Of a stretch of 64,000 bases of DNA, positions 53,771 to 64,000 are shown in pieces. The DNA comes from Chrysopilus asiliformis (taxonomy: Eukaryota; Arthropoda; Insecta; Diptera; Rhagionidae). The stretch lies in NCBI GenBank assembly GCA_964034945.1, contig OZ035960.1, forward strand, positions 31,054,368-31,118,367. The letters run 5' to 3'. The position numbers were made by a program, and so were the translations under genes. The stretch's first letter is position 1; the number at the start of each line of letters is the position of its first letter. The notes below the pieces were generated by a model that worked only from the letters and a program-made list of their open reading frames with translations, searched no databases and had not been told where the DNA came from.

Positions 53771-55075
53771 TGTTTACATGAGAGCTCAGTCGCAGGGAGA
53801 AAAAATCTCTAGTGACAGTGGCAGGGAGAAAAAATCGCTAGTGACAGTCGCAGGTCAGTCGGGAGCGGCATAGCTTTGTCGCGCGATTTTTCCTTGTATG
53901 TACAGATCACCAACACACGTATTTGAAAGTGACATTTCGAAGCAGGCAAACATGGAATGTAAAAGTAAGTAATGGTGGCTCTCCATTCCTGAAGCATTCG
54001 ACGTATGCAAAAATATAGAGACACACTTACGTAAAAAGGCCTTCGTAAAAAAGAGAGAGAACAACGTGTGCAAAAAAAAATGTAATACGTCGCCAGATGT
54101 CGCATTAGTAGTTTTTTTATAGGATGCACACGTCGCCAGATGTCGCGTTTGTAGATGAAGTTGAACGACTTTAACTTTTCCTATAAAGATCGTGTGCAAC
54201 TATAAAATCAAACTCACACATTCTCCGTAAACAAATAGTGAGGTCCAATACATTTAAGTTGTGTTTTGACATTTCTTGTTTGACTGCTGTAAAAGTACGC
54301 ATAGTGGTTCGCGAATCACTACTTGCTTCTCAATTAATGGCCCAACCATTTGGAGAAGCTATTCAAATTGTGTGGCCGTCATTCGCTAATATTTGCAGAA
54401 GAAACTCGGATCGCGTATACAACGTAATGCTCCAAAAACGCTCACAAATGCCCCATTTATGTCCCGATCCTTGTAATATTCATGAACCCAGAACTTTCTC
54501 TTTTTTTTACGACACGGTCTTCATTGTCACTGTCACTTGTGATATCTTCATCGAAAATTATATCGATTAGTAATTTTTTGCTATCCGAATCCATTTTATT
54601 ACAATATTTAAAGACGATGTCAACTGTCACACGGTTGGGAGATTTTTTTGAAGTCTAGCTAATGTTTGAAAGTTGAGTGTTGTGGTCATGGAATAAGGTT
54701 CAAATTCCTATGACGTATATCCTATAAAACTACTTATAAAAACATCGCGTTCGTCTTCTGTCTTTCCCACTGACAATTACAGAGATTTGTCTCTTTCTAT
54801 TTATATGCAATTTTTTGCACACGTCGAATGCTTCAGTAATGGAGATCCACCATAAAATACTGCAAAAAGTGAAGTTCTCTATTTCAACTTCAATTTGGAG
54901 TAGAAATGCTAAAGCAATGCTTTCCTCGACATCCATTTTGATCGAAATTACTCAACTGTCAAAACACTTGCGACAGCGATTTTTTAATTGCTCATGTAAA
55001 CAGCATAGCGATTATTTAGTCGCCGCGACTTTTTAATCGCTCGACTAAGCGACTAAAAATCGCTCATGTATGTAA
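53771..55075 (-). mobile_element. Decayed Harbinger element with long subterminal inverted repeats
   Basis: The ends TGTTTACATGAG (left) and, complemented, TGTTTACATACATGAG (right) face each other. Inside, ACGTCGAATGCTTCAGGAAT (complement of ~54000) recurs inverted at about 54822, so the arms extend roughly 250 bp. GTCGC and GCGACT motifs repeat near both ends. A broken Harbinger transposase lies between. The exact duplication could not be fixed. Confidence 0.68.
54240..54594 (-). pseudogene. PIF/Harbinger transposase N-terminal remnant
   Basis: On the minus strand an ATG at 54594 opens an acidic start (MDSDSKKLLIDIIFDED). A one-base frame change then gives KRKFWVHEYYKDRDINGAF, followed by RMTATQFE, a stop in place of an expected residue, and LLQMVGPLIEKQ. 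This matches the conserved N-terminal region of HARBI1-like transposases (a FWVHP...GAF block, then R.....F..LL..VGP.I...). At least one frameshift and two stops break it, and the DDE catalytic part is missing. Harbinger transposases work with a Myb-like partner, which was not found here. Confidence 0.78.
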
Positions 55076-55086
55076 ACATATTCTAA

Positions 55087-55266
55087 TGCTGCGTTTACAC
55101 GAATGACAAATTTGTCATTTTTTTGTCATAAATTGTCATTATCGTGTAAATAGTATCATTTTTGTCATTATTTCTGTCAGAAAAATGACAATCTCTCATG
55201 AAAGAATGAATTTGCCTTTTTTTTAATGACAGATTGTCATTATCTGTCATTCGTGTAAACCCAGCA
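55087..55266. mobile_element. Harbinger-like MITE, TGCTGCGTTTACACG ends
   Basis: 180 bp with inverted ends TGCTGCGTTTACACGAATGA (left) and TGCTGGGTTTACACGAATGA (right, complement), one mismatch. Direct TAA lies at 55084-55086 and 55267-55269. The interior is built of repeated TGTCATT/AATGACA motifs. The ends resemble those of the TGCGGCGGTCACACG family. Confidence 0.92.
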
Positions 55267-55324
55267 TAACGCTTTGCTCCTACGCAGTCCAAAGTTGTCA
55301 AATTGGTGACAGCAGATGGAGTAA

Positions 55325-55841
55325 TGCCCTAAACACATGTGCAGATTTTCTGCATGCAGAGCTGCATGCATATCTGCAGCTAAGACACATGAGCAGATTT
55401 TTTTGACATTTAATCGCATCGGCTGCTGTCAACAATGGAAGAAGAATTGGCCAATTTTTATATTGGAAATGGATGGATCAGCTCATGTTCCTGAAAGACG
55501 TAGATAACGGCAATACAAAGTATTGAATATTTTCTACTGGACTTTCCTTTTCCTTTTCTTTCCTTTTCTTTCCTTTTCTTTCCTTTTCTTTCCTTTTCTT
55601 TCCTTTTCTTTCCTTTTCCACTGTGTACGAATTTAGTCCATAGTCTCTTTGCTAACAGTCGATTTTGCCAAACACCAAAAAAGAATCCTCGGTTGACATC
55701 AATAATTCTGCGCAGAGAAAGTTGAATTTGAGATACTATGCAGCTCTGCGCTGCATGCAGAATTTACATGTGTTCCACTTCATATAAACGAGTTTATTTA
55801 AATTCCGCTGCATGCAGAATTCTGCACATGTGTTTAGGGCA
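55325..55841. mobile_element. Harbinger-like MITE, TGCCCTAAACACATGTG ends
   Basis: 517 bp with inverted ends TGCCCTAAACACATGTGCAG, exact over 20 bp, and shared CTGCATGCAG motifs inside. Direct TAA lies at 55322-55324 and 55842-55844. The interior holds a TTTCCTTTTC microsatellite and an open segment starting MEEELANFYIGNG near 55435 that is too short to classify. Confidence 0.9.
55541..55618. repeat. CTTTTCTTTC microsatellite
   Basis: About eight copies of a 10-bp pyrimidine unit CTTTTCTTTC inside the MITE at 55325. Confidence 0.95.
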
Positions 55842-55844
55842 TAA

Positions 55845-58130
55845 AAAGGAAGCGAAATTTTGGGCCAATGCCAAATTTGATACTCGTCCATTAATACTAA
55901 AAAGGGTTTCCCTATATTTATTCTTAATCGCGGTTAGGTAGTTCTAGGCGTATAGCGTCTTGGCGACCCTGACACAGAACTTTTGTCCCTAATTTTTCAA
56001 TTTAGTGTTATCATTCATCGAACGCTAAAAGATACGATCACTAAATATTCAAATCATCCCTACTTTGGTTAAGGGCTTCTGTCAATCATATTTTTTCGCT
56101 GTTAGCGCATTTTTTCAACGATTTTTCACAAAAGGCGCTTGATCCCAAAAGATTGGACCTGCAAGCATTTTTTTTAATCGGTATTTTTACAATTTCCGTC
56201 GCGATTTTTATGAATCGTAAAGAGTGCGAACATTGAGTTAATTCTTGCCTTGGACTGAGACTGGCTTAATTTAAATCATTGCGCCCCATTCTTTTAAAAA
56301 AAAATTCGCCTGCGGACAACATTTCTTAATTGTTTTTACTTTTCAACCATCATTCACTCATCTTGCCCGGATTGACACAAAATAAAAATGGTCGGTTACT
56401 CTACTTATAACCGCACCTGCAGCAAAAAACGAAAGCCAGAAGGCGAAGAAGATCTCCTTCTTCGCGTTTTGGTTTTCGGTGTCGATTCTTCTTTAGTTTT
56501 CCCGATCCGATTATAATAAGGAGCAACGCTTTACACGTTTACGGGCAGGGAGGTCTCCGGCGGTACTCAATACCATACCATAAATCCCGTAAAAGTGTGA
56601 CGAGGGAAATATCTAAAATTAGCGTGAAGTATTTTATAGAGAGCTTCTAAGTACAACTTTTCCATACATGAAAATCCACTTGCAATTTTTCCATTAATGA
56701 AAATCCATAATGAATTTTGTACTAATTTTTATTTGGATTGCAAATATCATGTGGCGGTTGCTTTCTTAAAGTTTTTTTTTCCAATTTAATGGCTTTGAAA
56801 ATAACACACAAAATGTGGGCCCGCTAACTATTTTTTTTCGACTCTTTGCCGATTTCTTTAGAAAGTCAATTATGAAAAAACCAACTAAGGGATAGTAAAA
56901 CTTTTATTATTAACTACAATAATTTAAGAAATTGCTTGAAATCATTAAAAATAAAAGACAGTTTGCGTGTTCCATACAACATTTGATTTATAAGCGATCT
57001 TCATAATTAGTACAAGTAATAACGCATATCTTAACAAAAGTGTTACTGAGTGTTGCGTTTGATGATCCATGGTGTGTGTTTTTTTCTACCGTTCTATGAT
57101 GGGGAAAAATAAGTTTACGGAAATTTACTTTAATATCAATCTCATTATGTTACCTACTGTGAAAACATTTAATCGGGCATCATAAAAATCTTGTTCGTCA
57201 CCCCTAGGCTATAGCATACGTGTTATTCGCTGGCTGTTTGTTCCCAATTCCATTTATCTGTGCTCTGCCCGAACACCTTTCCAAATCCCAATATGCATGA
57301 CGCCGCCGTCGACCGGGCTTATCCGGCTTTTTAGCTGAACGTCTGCACGATCAAACATCTGCTACTTTCAACCGACAAAAAAAAATGTGGTTTCGACGTC
57401 CCCGAGTTTTTTTCCCCCTTCGCGATCATCATCGTCCATATTTAAGAATCTGATGAGCGTTTTCTTATGTCGTATCGTGACTCTGTCATTTTTCTTTTTT
57501 TGTATTTTGGATATCTGTGGTACTTTGATTGGCTTCGTTGTAGCCATAACAGCCTGTTTTATTATCATCATCTGTACTGAGAGTCTAGTGATCTTTCTTT
57601 CCTGACTTGAACTCCAATGCTACAAAGATCTTGCGGATGGCGTGCCCTGATCTTGTGTTCTTTCAGTAGTTACTGGTTGGGTGCGACTTTTTCGCCGTCC
57701 TCAAACAAGTTGTCTACCATCACTATTGAGAATCCATGTTGAAGTTGCATTTAACAGATATCAGGAGAAGGAGGCGAAGCAAGAAGCACGAAACCTTCAA
57801 GACGCCTCTGATTTTTTAGGTCGCGGCCATTGAACGGGCTTCATTTTAGTCGTGTAAATGTTTCCAGGAAAAATAATCTGATGTCAGATAAACTGAAGTT
57901 TTCAGAATATTTGCACCTGGCAATTCCAACTAAGCGACTACGTTTTTATGCAAATATTTATGCAATGCAAACAGTTTGAAAAGATTTCAATACATTTTGA
58001 ATGTTTTTTGAAGAGAAATTTCCATCAAAGAATGACTTTTTACTGGAATTGTACTTCAATTCATAAAAAGATCTATCCTATTTTTTCTGGCATAAAAGAC
58101 ACGTAATTTGTGAAAAATGTCTGTTTCTTT
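55845..58130. other. No supported gene
   Basis: Mixed AT-rich DNA, slightly richer in GC at 56400-56600 and 57200-57850. A minus-strand frame at 57368-57571 has a Lys-rich, Asp-rich composition but no domain, and is closed by stops just upstream. No confident call. Confidence 0.4.
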
Positions 58131-58153
58131 CCACTGGGACTCTCCCTCAGATC

Positions 58154-58311
58154 GTGTAAAGCGCAATTCAGACTAACGATTGCGATTACGATTGAAGCTT
58201 CTCGAACAATGCGATCAAAGCGTTCAATGATAGGGACATGAAAGCTTTGATCTCATTGGTCGAGGAAGGTCAATCGTAATCACAATCGTTAGTCTGAATT
58301 GCGCTTTACAC
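58154..58311. mobile_element. MITE with GTGTAAAGCGCAATTCAG ends
   Basis: The left end GTGTAAAGCGCAATTCAGAC is inverted exactly at the right end (to 58311) and continues TAACGATTG. The interior carries GGACATGAAAGCTTTGATCT. A second partial copy lies at 58545-58628. The target duplication is unclear because a hAT element was inserted at the right end. Confidence 0.8.
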
Positions 58312-58520
58312 CAGGGGTCATCAAAGTAACTGTCGCTCCCTTTACAATCAAAATTTGTAACCACTACACATTAAAATACAGCACCGATTCCAACTCCAAA
58401 GCGCGGTTGAAACCGCAACACACAAGCATTACAGCACACAATAAAAGGTCGATTATAGGGCTACGCTGTTAAAGCCAATCTGTGTGATGAGCCAGCCGAG
58501 CCACTAGCTGATGATGCTTG
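58312..58520. mobile_element. hAT-like MITE with CTTTACAC duplication
   Basis: 209 bp starting CAGGGGTCATCA, a typical hAT end; the right complement CAAGCATCATCA is a diverged match. Direct CTTTACAC lies at 58304-58311 and 58521-58528, a perfect 8-bp duplication. It was inserted into the terminal repeat of the neighbouring MITE. No coding capacity. Confidence 0.8.
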
Positions 58521-58528
58521 CTTTACAC

Positions 58529-58628
58529 CATCTGAAGGAGACCCCCAATGGATAAGGACATGAAAGCTTTGATCTCATTGGTCGAGAAACTTCAGTCGTA
58601 ATCACAATCGTTAGTCTGAATTGGGCTT
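58529..58628. repeat. Second partial copy of the GTGTAAAG MITE
   Basis: ATAAGGACATGAAAGCTTTG followed by AATCACAATCGTTAGTCTGA matches the right half of 58154-58311. Before it, ATCTGAAGGAGA is inverted relative to TCTCCCTCAGAT at 58141, suggesting a larger, older inverted structure around both copies. Confidence 0.65.
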
Positions 58629-58639
58629 AAGTCAAAATT

Positions 58640-61505
58640 TCAGTTCAGTTCGTCAAGTTTATTTTGAGTTCAAGGTTTTTTAAACTTCACATATGGCTAA
58701 GACTTTCTTTTTTGATTTTCTTTTTCCCAATTGTATGAAAAACTGTTCGATTTATCGAGAAACAAGGCAAATTTAAATGTAAGCTCTTTTTTATCTATTT
58801 TACACTACATATGAAGACTGGACTGGGATTCTCGATTTGAGTTTCTTATAGCGACAGGGATTGCGAACCATGAATAAATTGGGATGTATGAATGGATACA
58901 TTTGTAAGGTTTTGTTGCAACATACAGGTGAATTTTAACAGCTGTAAGGTTTTATTATGAGCCATAATTAACAATAAATGTTTTACGATCATTAAAATGT
59001 TTTACGCCTTTGCGAGAAAATTCGAGGAGGGGGGGGGGGGGCAATGTAGATCGAAATGTATGTTTAAATCAGACGAGTGGAACTGGGGAGTTAAAATTAC
59101 CGCGCTATTTTTCACGACAGCCGTTAAGCTTGACAAAACACTAAAGAACATTACAATATCTTGTCGCCAAGGAAAAATAAATTAATAGGTAAAATGGTTA
59201 CGTTTCAAAATTAGTTTCCTTAAGGTATTTACGAAAATTTGAAATTTGATTTGAAATGAAAATGTAGGGCTTATGTAAACCTTTTCTCTAATTGTTTGCG
59301 GATATTATTTTCAGTAATATTTTTCAAAAATTATTGTCCAGATTTCTGGCAATAATTGAACTATAAGTCTTCCCCACAATAAGAAATAATTAAAAGGATT
59401 TCTGAAAAAGGAAAGTGTTTTTCTTTGTTTTTATTTATTTTCGACCCTTTGTGTCCTTGACCCAACGGAATTTCAATGCGAAGGCAACCGTACAAAGTTA
59501 AAACAGATCTGAACAAAGCTGTAATTTACGCTTGGCAACGCTAGTAATTAATTTGGAATTCTCTATTTCCCACCCATTTTTGTGACATTCAGGCATGTCG
59601 AGAAAGGATCCAAATTTCATTTCTCAGGTGTTACGCTGTGTTATTTCATTTTCACTATGCAAAGGTAACAAATGCCATAAGGATTCTAAGGAAATCCCGC
59701 AATGTTAAGGTAAATACCCGATAGTCCTCTATAGTAAAGTCTTCATGTTGTTTTCAAGGTAAAATTGACTTTGTCGTATGGCACGTCGTCAACTACCTTG
59801 TCTAAAACCTGTCGCACGTTCATTATTTCGTTCTCTATAAATTTCGGGTTCGTTGCTGTTATTCGGTTTCGAATGATGGGCTCTTTTTCTGTGGGAATGT
59901 GTTATTTTACCAGATGAAGAAAACCAATTAAAATGACAGAGCCTTGCCGAATGACTAACAAGGCTAATTAATTGAAAATTGAAAACGACTCTGTAAGGTA
60001 TAAGAATGTACCCCGGTGAATTGAAATTATTTGCAGAATTATTTCAGTAGTGGAACGGGACTAAATTTGCTTTAAAAATAGCATATTAAAATTTATTTGT
60101 TAGTGTAAGCGTAATACAAAAATACACCTGAGCGAAAGAACAAGGAAAAAAAAGTTGTGATGAAAAATCCCAATAAGACTTGAGAATTTTTTTTTTCCTT
60201 TTTTTATTAAGAATATGAAATATCTTTCCTACGACGACGAAGGGGAAAAGAGTCAAGACAGGACTATGAGCATGGAAGTCGGGTGTGAATGATGCCATTG
60301 ACGGTACATCTGGTTTTTAGGTTTGAGATCCCTTTTTGGATGACATAATTTACTTTGCATAAATTATTTTTGAATATTTAATGCTGTCGGCGAGGCGAGG
60401 CTAGGCTACCGTTCCACTGGAGCATCTTACTTTTCCAGACAACCTGCTTTTTCCACACATACACACACACACACACACAAAATATAAATATATGTGATGC
60501 TAGATATTCAGGTTTACTGCGAAGTCAAAGCATCCGCTTTAAATATATTAGAGATATTTCAGCATCCTATGCTCCAGGATTCATGAAATCGGGTTGAGTG
60601 TTGCCGGGTAGGGACAAGAGAATTAGGTATCCTTAATATAACACCTTGTGCTTAAAATTCGGTAGGTAGTACACACATTCTGTGTTATACAACTTTGTAC
60701 GTTCCGCGTGTATGAAGATGTGATGTAGGGGTTGTTGTCCTATCGAATCTGCAAAAAAGCAAATGTGGTGTTTTTTGCCTGGTAGAACAGCATATAAGTT
60801 TTTGGTATTCAGTAGATTCCCAAACATCGGAATCGAGGGACATGAATGACGACGGTAACATAAGGCGAATGCCAGGAAGCTCTTCAAGCTCTTTATCCTG
60901 TCCGCATTTCCTTCGCAAGGAACTAATATTTTTGATAGCTGTGGACGATGTTTCAAAGCGTGAATAGTTCACACACTTTTTCCCAACAGACGAAAGTTCC
61001 CAGCCAGGTCAGCTCAATATGTTCTTGTTATGAATACTATTTTCTAATTTTGTATATAATGTGCTCCTCGAATAAAAAATTCATAATTTTATAGAGTAGT
61101 ATTCACACTCTTAAATTTGTCTCTCGTTACTATTAAGCCCTGCAAAAGTGGAAAATCTATAAAGGGTTTACAATTTTTTTCATCATTAGCTGAGTAGCTG
61201 CAAATTTGCCAGCTTTACTATACTTAGAATCAAAAGTTATGAAATTTTCAAAGCAAATTTTACAAAACAATCTTGGTTACTCCTTTTTGCCCTGTACTGA
61301 AAATAGCGTGTCTGATATTTCAGTTTCTCCATATTGCTAGCTCCTTTTTAATAACTTAAAACTGAAAAAATGTTAAAAATAATTTATTTGTGCAATATGT
61401 ACTAAACGCCTAAAAAATGCCTAAAATTTTCGCGACATATTTTGTGGCCAGCGCCCTACTAACTTTCAAAAATTCTAACTCGAAAACCACTCGACTCATT
61501 AAGCT
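58640..61505. other. No supported gene; simple repeats
   Basis: Contains a run of 14 G at about 59028-59041 and a CA repeat at 60455-60479. Two overlapping minus-strand frames at 60633-60972 have coding-like composition but no recognised domain and cannot both be real. No other features. Confidence 0.4.
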
Positions 61506-61514
61506 GAAATTTTG

Positions 61515-62400
61515 ATTCTCATATTCTGAGGAAAACCCTTCGAGAGAGAAGGAAAAATTTGTCAAAAGTCATCGTATCTGTCTGGCAGATGCAGTAATTT
61601 TTTACCCTGCGGGGCATATGCAACCCTTTTTTTATATAGTTCCAGCCAGAGCTTAGGGGAAGACCCTTTAATGCCGAAGCACAGCTCAGGATAGTCGGAA
61701 GGACAGAAGGAGATGTCGGTGTATGTTCTCCTTGAAATAGTCCTGGGGGGACACATTGGATTGTAGATCGTTCCAAAGTCTTGTTGTTCGCGGAATAAAG
61801 GAACCCCTAAACTTTACTATACGAAAACGGGGAGGCTCAAGAAAGAAGTCGTGTGCGCGTTTAGCTGCACGAGAGGGTCTAGGGAAAACATACCGTGGAG
61901 GAATACGTTGGGAAATTTCGGTGGAACATTTCCCATGAAAATATCTATAGAATATGCTGAGTGCTCTAACAGAGCGACGATGCTCAAGAGAATCTGTCAA
62001 AGATTTGTCTCCAATCAGTCGGATTGCAAGTTTTTGAATTCGGTCCAGCAGTTGTAGTACAGTTTTTGGGGCTTCAACCCAAATGTGCGAAATATTTTTT
62101 GCAGCGTCCTAGAAAGCACTGCGACGCTTCCTTTGCTATTTTAAAAATATGGTCGCTCCATTGGAGCTTCTCATTTATTTCGATGCCCAGCATTCTGATG
62201 TTTTTAGAGTCATTAATAGACTCATTCATAAATTCGACCGTTTCGGGAGATTTTTCGCATTTCGTCGACAACAGCATTGATTGGGTTTTAGAAGCGTTGA
62301 ATTCCACACAGTTGATTCTGCCCTTGTATGATGAAAACATAATAGGGTCTAACATTTGTAACGCATAGAATTTATCGTCGGACAAATACAAAAAACAATG
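61515..62400 (-). pseudogene. LINE (CR1/Jockey-like) 3' end, 5'-truncated
   Basis: The minus strand encodes the C-terminal end of a non-LTR reverse transcriptase in two frames. The first holds VEFNASKTQ, LGIEINEKLQWSDHI and AKEASQCFLG. After a frameshift near 62075 the second holds LLDRIQKLAIRLI, LEHRRSVRALSIFYRYFHG and RTTRLWNDLQ. These are the standard conserved blocks downstream of the RT catalytic site in CR1/Jockey-type LINEs. The catalytic part is missing, as expected from 5' truncation on insertion, and family Q copy e abuts the break at about 62405. The 3' UTR runs to about 61515; no clear poly-A or target duplication was located. Confidence 0.82.
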
Positions 62401-62404
62401 CATT

Positions 62405-62640
62405 ACACTCAAAAAAATGTCAGTTGTGATCAATACAAAACTTTTCTCTGCAATATTTAGTATCGAAAACAATGTGTAAAAAATAATAATTTTTCAAATA
62501 TCTTGAGAGCCGTTAAAGAACCGTTAAAAGAAAAAAAAATGCAGGAAATTTAGTTTCCTTTGAATCTGGTTATATGGTTTTTTTATAAAAGTGCATAATT
62601 TTCGAAAAATGTTCAAAAAATCGAGAAATTTTCAAAAAAA
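62405..62640 (+). repeat. Dispersed repeat family Q, copy e (partial)
   Basis: It starts at CAGTTGTGATCAATACAAAA and holds AATATTTAGTATCG, TTGAGAGCCGTTAAAGAACC and GTGCATAATTTTCG before running into the foldback at 62641. It adjoins the truncated LINE. Confidence 0.65.
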
Positions 62641-62766
62641 ATCATTTGTAAGTTTATTTTTGTTAAAATAACCATTTTTTGGTTAAACAAAGATTTCCCT
62701 ACAAAAAGGAAATCTTTGTTTAACAAAAAAAATTGTTATTTTAACAAAAATAAACATATAAATGAT
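62641..62766. repeat. Foldback with ~58-bp arms
   Basis: The arms 62641-62698 and 62708-62766 are complements with a few mismatches, including TTTATTTTTGTTAAAATAAC and GTTAAACAAAGATTTCC. The loop is about 9 bases. It sits 11 bp from a piggyBac-like MITE. Confidence 0.88.
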
Positions 62767-62777
62767 GTTTTTTTTAA

Positions 62778-63026
62778 CACGTTGGCTACCAACCAAAAAA
62801 ACGCTTACTCCGCTAGTATACACTGGGAAAAAACGCAAAAATCATTTCTGTACTTTGTGAGTCACCGGTGACTCAAGCTCTTATTTGGTGAGGCACCGGT
62901 GAACATCGAAACTATAGGAATGTATAGTAAGCTCAATTTAACGACTGCACTCAACCATGGAACTTGAGAAACTGACGGTAATGACAATAGTGTGTGTACA
63001 CCGGTGACTCACATGGTAGCCAACGT
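62778..63026. mobile_element. piggyBac-like MITE, CACGTTGGCTACCA family, copy 2
   Basis: TTAA lies at 62774-62777 and 63027-63030. The left end is CACGTTGGCTACCA and the right end is ATGGTAGCCAACG with its last bases decayed. The interior is the reverse complement of 51547-51803, including CCATGGAACTTGAGAAACTG, with about 50 bp of difference around CACCGGTGA repeats. Confidence 0.88.
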
Positions 63027-63030
63027 TTAA

Positions 63031-63497
63031 TCAATAAAACAATTATAAAATCAACAATGCCTATTTGGTCAAAATGCCAAAAATTTGTTATATTTACAAT
63101 TTTTTGTTGCTCCAACAATTCTTTTATCAAGTTAACAAAAAAGACAATTCTTGAGATCAACAAAACAAATTTTGTCACTAGAAGGTTTTTGTTATTATTT
63201 TTTTGGGTGTGGTTTACTCAAAAACGAAACGTCATATTGAAAAATATCTGTTTGTCAATACGAGTGCCTGGGAATTGTAGTTTTCCTTAGGTTTTTCAAT
63301 GCATTTTCAAAATATCAATGGAACTTGTTTGTGGAAACGTGAAAAAGTATAAGAAACTGATTTACTCGTCACTTCGGACTGTAAAGCCTTTGAATAAAGT
63401 CATTACTTAGCATTCTGTTTGAAATAATTCTGTTTTTAAAAGGAATTGACAAGATTTTTCATTCAAAAACTGAAGGTTTAAATCATATCATATCATA
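63031..63497. other. No supported gene
   Basis: AT-rich sequence with repeated TAACAAAA/TCAACAA motifs at 63030-63170, similar to the foldback arms at 62641. A TATCA repeat lies at 63483-63500. Confidence 0.45.
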
Positions 63498-63524
63498 TCA
63501 TACTAATATATAAAAATGAGTTGG

Positions 63525-63559
<35 letters not shown>

Positions 63560-63811
63560 TCCTCTTTCACGCAAAAACGGCTGAACCGATTGAAATGAAA
63601 TTTGGCATGAGTGTCTGTGGTAGTTCTGGTTCCAACATAGGCATACGGAAAAGTAGCGCGAGGGGTGGGGGAGTAAGGGGAGGGGGTAAAGTGATCTCGA
63701 AACTTAGCTCTTCCTCTATGTTACCCTTGGCCTGAAGTTTAGCTCCAACATAGACCATCAAAAAAAAAAATTTAAAAAACTTAATCCGGCAACGACGGGT
63801 ATGCAAGCTAG
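63498..63811 (+). mobile_element. Helitron-like non-autonomous element
   Basis: It starts TCATACTAATATATAAAAAT after A and ends CAAGCTAG before T, matching Helitron TC...CTAG ends with A/T insertion. It contains a GTCTGTCTGTC array (63527-63561) followed by ACGCAAAAACGGCTGAACCG and GAAATTTGGCATGAG, a block I know from many insect Helitron-type repeats. The 3' hairpin is weak. A G-rich tract lies at 63659-63690. No Rep/helicase coding. Confidence 0.65.
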
Positions 63812-64000
63812 TTTTTAATATTTTTCCTAATTATCTACTGTTTCAAAAATTGTGTGATAGTAAGATATAAAATCCATAGTAAGATAGAGAACCAAGTTTA
63901 AATATTTTATTAAATTAAATTCTCAAGAGATAACTTACACAAATAATTATATGGATACATAGATTTTCAAGTACATTTCGTGGAATTACAATGACTAAAA
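63812..64000. other. AT-rich end of window
   Basis: No feature recognised. Confidence 0.5.

Noticed and set aside
57368..57605. Opposing open frames near a GC-richer segment
   Set aside because: No homology recognised; upstream stops close the minus frame; shadows of each other.
60633..60972. Two overlapping minus-strand frames of 95 and 107 codons with coding-like composition
   Set aside because: No recognised domain, no splice context, and the frames overlap, so at most one could be real; not enough to annotate.

Overview
The window looks like repeat-dense nuclear DNA from an arthropod, most likely an insect. It is AT-rich, has no bacterial gene layout, and is packed with small inverted-repeat elements (MITEs). 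The families present (mariner/pogo, PIF/Harbinger, piggyBac, hAT, Helitron-like, Ty3/gypsy and a CR1/Jockey-like LINE) and the GTCTGTC-type arrays are typical of insect intergenic or intronic DNA. I cannot name the species. Only one long open frame is clearly coding: the 1358-codon gag-pol of an LTR retrotransposon on the minus strand.

Layout. 1.1-2.7 kb: three copies of one Harbinger-like MITE family nested at the same internal TTA of each other, possibly inside a piggyBac-like element. 2.7-11.6 kb: satellite fragments, MITEs with TTA and TTAA duplications, a dead mariner, a pogo-like MITE and a Helitron-like element. 14-25 kb: more MITEs, an array of 12-bp GTCTGTC units, and two weakly supported host exon candidates (14322-14400; a transmembrane-type exon at 20876-21036). 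25-27.1 kb: the longest stretch with few recognisable repeats, ending in a possible first coding exon (ATG at 27104, donor at 27132). 28.9-34 kb: a young, structurally intact Ty3/gypsy element (identical 132-bp LTRs, 5-bp target duplication, PBS, PPT, unbroken gag-pol) inside an older pogo-like MITE. 35-39.4 kb: a GGGC-ended MITE, a hAT element carrying a piggyBac MITE, and an uninterrupted copy of the family nested at 1.5 kb. 42-43.7 kb: a CTGTCYG-type repeat split by a second transposon. 46-48.6 kb: mariner remnant, MITE, and a composite element with a 270-bp foldback, a 122-bp tandem repeat and a tRNA-like SINE. 50.7-55.8 kb: piggyBac MITE, a decayed Harbinger element with recognisable transposase, and two further TAA-flanked MITEs. 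58.1-58.6 kb: hAT inserted in a MITE. 61.5-63.8 kb: LINE 3' end, foldback, piggyBac MITE and Helitron-like element.

The elements do not form a pathway. What joins them is transposition mechanism: nearly all insertions can be read from exact target duplications (TTA/TAA, TTAA, TA, 8 bp, 5 bp), so relative ages can be ordered by nesting. The most unusual signal is repeated self-insertion of one Harbinger-like family into a near-palindromic GGCTG-TTA-GCAGCC site within itself. All family assignments come from motif recognition by eye; no database search was run.
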